This document shows, one piece after another, positions 6,246 to 9,537 of a stretch of DNA of 9,537 nt. Source of the DNA: Pseudomonadota bacterium (lineage in GTDB: Bacteria > Pseudomonadota > Alphaproteobacteria > Rhizobiales > Devosiaceae); the NCBI GenBank assembly GCA_023437755.1, contig JAEZFJ010000198.1, positions 1 through 9,537 on the forward strand, given 5' to 3'. Made by a program: the position numbers and the translations under genes. Numbering within the stretch: the stretch's first letter is position 1; the number at the start of each line of letters is the position of its first letter. The notes beneath the pieces were generated by a model. That model saw only the letters and a list, made by a program, of their open reading frames with translations, did not search any database and was not told the origin of the DNA.

Positions 6246-8204
6246 CTATCCCGCCGCCCCCAGGCGGCGGGCCTGCTCCGCCTGCAGTGACCGGATCGCA
6301 GCGTCCGGCGGCATCGGCCGCCCGAACAGATAACCCTGCATCACCGCGCCTCCCAGACCGAGCAGCGTATCGAGCTGCTGCTCGGTCTCGATGCCCTCGA
6401 ACACACAGCCGATGCCCAGGTTGCGGCAGAGGTCGAGCATGGTCTTCACGATGGCGCGGCTGGTCGGATCGTGCGGGGCATCGGACACGAAGCTGCGGTC
6501 GATCTTGATGCGGTCGAGCGGCAGCTTCTGCACGTGCGTCAGGCTCGAGTGGCCTGTGCCGAAATCGTCGAGCGAAATGCGCGAACCAAGGGCCAGCAGG
6601 GCAACCAGCGCCTCGTTGGCCTGCCCGATGTCCCGCATCACCGCCGTCTCGGTGATCTCGAAATCGATGCGGCACGGCTTGCCGGTCTCGGTGACGATGG
6701 CGACGATGTCCTCGATCGCCTGCGCCGAGTTCAGGTCATGCGCGGAAAGGTTCACCGACAGCCTGATGGCCCGTGGCATTTGTGTCGATACGGTCAGTGC
6801 CTTGCGCAACACTGTGCGGGTAATGCGCGAGATCAGCCCCAGCCTTTCCGCCAGCGGAATGAACTCGGCGGGTGAGACTTCGCCCACCACCGGGCTCCGC
6901 CAGCGCGCCAGCACTTCGAAACCGATGGTGCGGTCCAGCAGCACGTCGAACTGCGGCTGCAGCAGCACATAAATCTCTCGGTCGAGCTCGGCAGTGTGAA
7001 GCGCATGCTCCAGCGCCCGCACCTTGCTGATCTCCTGCTCGTGCCGCTCGCCAAACACCACCGCGTTGCCCCGCGTCTCGCGCTTGGCAACGCTGGTTAC
7101 ATAGTCGGCGCGGTCGAAGATCGTTTCGGCACTGTCGCCCGGGCGTGACGCGGCAAGACCCGCCGAGACAGTCACGTGAATGCTGGCCCCGGGCAGTTCG
7201 AACACCTCCCGCATTGCGTCGCACAGGCGGTTGCCGAGGTGCTGAAGGTCGGCCGGCTCGGTGACTCCATCCAGGATCAGCGCAAAAACATCGGCATCGA
7301 GCCGCGCCACCGTGGTCACCGGCAGGTGCAACTGCTCGATCCGGCGCGCAACCTCGACCAGCACCCGATTGCCGGTGGTGTGGCCGAAGGTGTCGTTGAT
7401 GGCCTTGAAGCTGTCGATGTCGAGCCAGGCCACCGTGAGCCCGCGCGTAGTCATCGCCGCGTCGGCCATCGCTTCGTCCAGCGTCTGCATGAAGGAGCGG
7501 CGGTTCGGCAGGCCAGTGACCGCATCCACACTGGCAAGTCGGAAGTTCTCGTCAGACAGCCGCTGTGTCTCGGCCTGCCGCTGCGCCATCTCGCTGCGCG
7601 ACGCCACAAGCGCTGCGAAGTCGCGATAATTGCCCAGCAGGATCACCACCAGTGCCGCGATCACCAGCACCATGTTGACGGAGATGGCGGCGAAAACCGG
7701 CACGCCGGAGGTGGCGAAGAACACCGCGAACGGGATCAGCACCACCGCGCCGACTGCAAAGGCCGCGGTGCGCACGTGCAGCAGGCAGAACATGCAGCCG
7801 ATGGTGGTGATGCCCATGTAGAAGGCAACATGGGAGCGCTGGTAGGTGTCGCCATAGGGGAACAGCGACATGGACCACCAGGCGAACCCGATTCCGAGCA
7901 CCATCGCGATCCAGATCGTGCGCTGCAGCGTCTTGCGCGTATCGGCGGCTGCCTTGGGCGGTCTGCCGCGCTGTCGCCACCAGAAGACGATGCGGACGAG
8001 GCAGACCAGCGCCAGCGCTCCGGGAACGTAGGCGGTCAGCCAGACCGGGGCAGAATGCAGGTGCGTGGCTGCCAGGATCAGGGGGTTCACCAGCAGCATG
8101 CCATACATCAGTGGCACCTGCCGGCTGAGCGCACGCGCCTGTGCCTGCACCAGGTCCTTATCTTCCGGCACGGCAAGCAGCCGCGAAAGTCGGTCAAGCA
8201 CCAT
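6246..8204 (-). CDS. Membrane-bound GGDEF-EAL protein, predicted c-di-GMP phosphodiesterase with degenerate GGDEF
   Basis: Controls the second messenger c-di-GMP at the inner membrane. It has 652 residues. Six probable helices lie at about 33-49, 55-76, 96-115, 126-144, 146-166 and 168-192, followed by a helical linker to about 222. The GGDEF domain spans about 226-388, but its signature reads DADVF (303-307), the GHxxGD motif ends in N, and no RxxD inhibitory site precedes it. It should not make c-di-GMP. The EAL domain spans about 402-640. Its signature is EVL (430-432), a variant also present in the active enzyme RocR. The metal and catalytic positions appear kept: N485, E519, D546 and D547 in LDDFGTG, K567, E603, and Q623 in the QGYLFGRP segment. 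Hydrolysis of c-di-GMP is therefore the likely activity, with the GGDEF domain perhaps sensing GTP. The start at 8204 has a weak Shine-Dalgarno; a later ATG at codon 33 would damage the first helix. It is a single gene, convergent with the exporter. Confidence 0.93.
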   Translation of the reverse strand: MVLDRLSRLLAVPEDKDLVQAQARALSRQVPLMYGMLLVNPLILAATHLHSAPVWLTAYVPGALALVCLVRIVFWWRQRGRPPKAAADTRKTLQRTIWIAMVLGIGFAWWSMSLFPYGDTYQRSHVAFYMGITTIGCMFCLLHVRTAAFAVGAVVLIPFAVFFATSGVPVFAAISVNMVLVIAALVVILLGNYRDFAALVASRSEMAQRQAETQRLSDENFRLASVDAVTGLPNRRSFMQTLDEAMADAAMTTRGLTVAWLDIDSFKAINDTFGHTTGNRVLVEVARRIEQLHLPVTTVARLDADVFALILDGVTEPADLQHLGNRLCDAMREVFELPGASIHVTVSAGLAASRPGDSAETIFDRADYVTSVAKRETRGNAVVFGERHEQEISKVRALEHALHTAELDREIYVLLQPQFDVLLDRTIGFEVLARWRSPVVGEVSPAEFIPLAERLGLISRITRTVLRKALTVSTQMPRAIRLSVNLSAHDLNSAQAIEDIVAIVTETGKPCRIDFEITETAVMRDIGQANEALVALLALGSRISLDDFGTGHSSLTHVQKLPLDRIKIDRSFVSDAPHDPTSRAIVKTMLDLCRNLGIGCVFEGIETEQQLDTLLGLGGAVMQGYLFGRPMPPDAAIRSLQAEQARRLGAAG

Positions 8205-8257
8205 TCATGTCCGGCCGAGGTATCGGTCTTCCACTCTAGCGCGCCAAATCCTAATCC

Positions 8258-8263
8258 GGAGGT
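8258..8263 (+). promoter_or_regulatory. Near-consensus Shine-Dalgarno in the divergent gap
   Basis: GGAGGT is followed by a 6-nt spacer (AAAGCA) and an ATG at 8270. This is the best ribosome binding site I noticed in the window, better than those of the large genes, and it points at the 40-codon ORF that follows. Confidence 0.5.
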
Positions 8264-8269
8264 AAAGCA

Positions 8270-8392
8270 ATGCCACGATTTGCACTGTTGCAACGTTCCA
8301 TCCGGGCATTCCGGTCAAGCGGCACAATCATGCTGGTGCGCATGATTTTCCATTGGAGCACTGCGGTGGTCTCGGCTAAACGCTGCCGGTAA
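8270..8392 (+). CDS. Possible small protein or leader ORF (40 aa) upstream of the beta-mannosidase
   Basis: A 40-residue ORF starts MPRFALLQRSIRAFRSSG and ends at TAA 8390-8392, 39 nt before the beta-mannosidase start and in the same frame. It is basic, with a short hydrophobic stretch in the middle (TIMLVRMIFHW region), and it matches no family I recognise. For it: a near-consensus Shine-Dalgarno at ideal spacing, and a position just before a longer gene on the same strand. Against it: about 65% G/C at third positions, lower than the surrounding genes, and a perfect inverted repeat inside it that may be a DNA operator. It could be a real small protein, a translated leader controlling the downstream gene, or chance. 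Confidence 0.35.
   Translation: MPRFALLQRSIRAFRSSGTIMLVRMIFHWSTAVVSAKRCR
8326..8347. repeat. Perfect 7-bp inverted repeat, candidate operator
   Basis: AATCATG (8326-8332) and CATGATT (8341-8347) are perfect complements with an 8-nt spacer. The 22-bp dyad lies 85 bp upstream of the beta-mannosidase and about 122 bp upstream of the divergent EAL gene, so a bound regulator could affect either. Size and symmetry fit a dimeric helix-turn-helix repressor, but the family cannot be named and no regulator gene is in the window. The remaining part of the 8205-8431 gap shows no clear sigma-70 promoter to my eye. Confidence 0.4.
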
Positions 8393-8431
8393 CGATTTCG
8401 GCCGCGCCTTTCGCCTCGTCTCGGAGCCCTC

Positions 8432-9537
8432 ATGACCATATCCTCGACCTACAGTGCCCTGGACCTTTCGGGCGCCTTCGACCTGACCTCACCGATCCGC
8501 CAGGACCTGTCGCTGCCGATCACCCTGCCGGGCGACGTTCATGCCGCTCTGCTCGCCGCGGGCGAGATTCCCGACCCCTACTGGGGCGAGAACGAAAAGA
8601 CGGTGCTGTGGGTCAACGAGACCCCGTGGTCGGTGGAGCGCCGCTTCACCGCCACCGAGGCGGACCTCGACGGCTACCTGACGCTGAGCCTGTCGGAGGT
8701 GGACTGCATCGCCACCATCCGGCTCAATGGCGAAGTGGTCGCCGAGACCGACAACAGCTTCGTGCGCCACGATATCGACGTGACCGGCAAGGTCCGCGCT
8801 GGTGGCAACACCCTCCGCATCGACTTCGCCGTCGCTCCGGACGTCGCCAGGGCCCGCGCCGACGCCCACCCGTTCCCGATCCCGTTCACCAAGAACTACC
8901 AGACCAACGGGCTCAAGGGCATCCACATGAACTTCATCCGCAAGGCTGCGTGCCATGCGGGTTGGGACTGGGGCATCTGCCTCATGCCGATCGGCGTCTA
9001 CGGCACCATGAGCCTCAGGAAGTCGCGCCTGGCGCGGCAGGAAAGCGTGCAGGTCGACCAGGTCCACCGCGACAGTTCCGTCGAACTGTCGATCAGGACT
9101 CGTCTTTTTGCCTTTGCCGCCGGTGAAGTGGAACTTGAGCATGCGATCGATGGTCAGGTGATCACCGACAAGGTCGCCGTGGAGAAGGGCGAGAACCTCG
9201 TCCTCCACACCGTCACCATCCGCAATCCGAAGTTGTGGTGGCCGGCAGGGCAGGGCGAGCAGCCGCTCTATGAACTGTCCACCAATCTCGAAGGCGAGGT
9301 CACCACCCGCAAGCTCGGCCTGCGCAATCTGGAGTGGGTCGTCGAGCCCGACGAGATCGACCACACCTTCAAGTGCCGCATCAACGGCCGCGACATCACC
9401 ATGATGGGCGCCAACTGGATCCCGGCCGACGCCATTCCTTCGCGCATCCCCGCCGCCGTCATTCGTGACCTGTTGGACAGCGCCAGGGGCGCCAACATGA
9501 ACATGCTCCGCATCTGGGGTGGCGGCCAGTACGAGCC
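8432..9537 (+). CDS. Glycoside hydrolase family 2 beta-mannosidase (C-terminus cut by window edge)
   Basis: Exo-enzyme that removes terminal beta-D-mannose from manno-oligosaccharides. 368 codons are visible in one frame. The N-terminal sugar-binding jelly-roll domain (about 1-195) contains PGDVHAALLAAGEIPDPYWG at 33-52 and the CHAGWDWG segment at 174-181, both typical of beta-mannosidases within GH2. A beta-sandwich domain follows to about 305, with LWWPAGQGEQPLYEL. The start of the TIM barrel carries GANWIPADAIPSRI at 326-339 and NMNMLRIWGGGQYE at 355-368. The acid/base and nucleophile glutamates lie beyond the edge, so catalytic integrity is untested. Family members are usually over 800 residues. 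No signal peptide is present, so the enzyme should be cytosolic and act on imported oligosaccharides; no transporter gene is visible here. The ATG has a good Shine-Dalgarno, GGAG at 8423-8426 with 5 nt spacing. The 22-bp dyad upstream may be its operator. Confidence 0.93.
   Translation, partial: MTISSTYSALDLSGAFDLTSPIRQDLSLPITLPGDVHAALLAAGEIPDPYWGENEKTVLWVNETPWSVERRFTATEADLDGYLTLSLSEVDCIATIRLNGEVVAETDNSFVRHDIDVTGKVRAGGNTLRIDFAVAPDVARARADAHPFPIPFTKNYQTNGLKGIHMNFIRKAACHAGWDWGICLMPIGVYGTMSLRKSRLARQESVQVDQVHRDSSVELSIRTRLFAFAAGEVELEHAIDGQVITDKVAVEKGENLVLHTVTIRNPKLWWPAGQGEQPLYELSTNLEGEVTTRKLGLRNLEWVVEPDEIDHTFKCRINGRDITMMGANWIPADAIPSRIPAAVIRDLLDSARGANMNMLRIWGGGQYE

Noticed and set aside
7176..8345. 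A 389-codon open frame on the plus strand opposite the GGDEF-EAL gene
   Set aside because: Shadow frame rich in H, Q, G and R, no motif seen, and it runs across the divergent promoter region.
1..9537. Search for a new defence, mobile or biosynthetic system
   Set aside because: The five main genes belong to well-known families, each stands as its own transcription unit, and no integrase, transposase, tRNA end, toxin-antitoxin pair or array is visible.

Overview
The window reads as high-GC chromosomal DNA of an alphaproteobacterium, most likely of the Hyphomicrobiales. The evidence is strong G/C bias at third codon positions, a PleC/DivJ-like histidine kinase, and GANTC (CcrM-type) sites concentrated in one promoter region. 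A Devosia-like genus would fit, but this is an impression and not a demonstrated assignment. No RNA gene, insertion sequence, phage gene or CRISPR array is visible.

Layout. (1) From the left edge to about 1.2 kb, minus strand: the N-terminal part of a membrane-bound PAS-HisKA sensor histidine kinase whose ATPase domain lies outside the window. (2) A 0.24 kb gap carrying four GANTC sites, a CtrA-like motif and a hairpin behind the next gene. (3) 1450-4092, minus strand: a full-length M1 aminopeptidase N (pepN) with all catalytic residues present. (4) A 0.29 kb divergent gap with a 10-bp direct repeat and a perfect 8-bp inverted repeat. (5) 4383-6239, plus strand: a complete half-size ABC exporter. 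(6) 6246-8204, minus strand: a six-helix membrane protein with a degenerate GGDEF domain and an intact-looking EAL domain, ending only 6 bp from the exporter's stop codon. (7) A 0.23 kb divergent gap holding a perfect inverted repeat and a 40-codon ORF with a very good ribosome binding site. (8) 8432 to the right edge, plus strand: the N-terminal part of a glycoside hydrolase family 2 beta-mannosidase.

The five main genes do not form an operon. They are single transcription units in alternating orientation: housekeeping peptide degradation, export, c-di-GMP turnover, signalling and mannoside use. I see no clear new multi-gene system. The points most worth following are regulatory: the GANTC cluster before the histidine kinase, the dyad and small ORF before the beta-mannosidase, and the predicted switch of the GGDEF-EAL protein to a phosphodiesterase-only enzyme.
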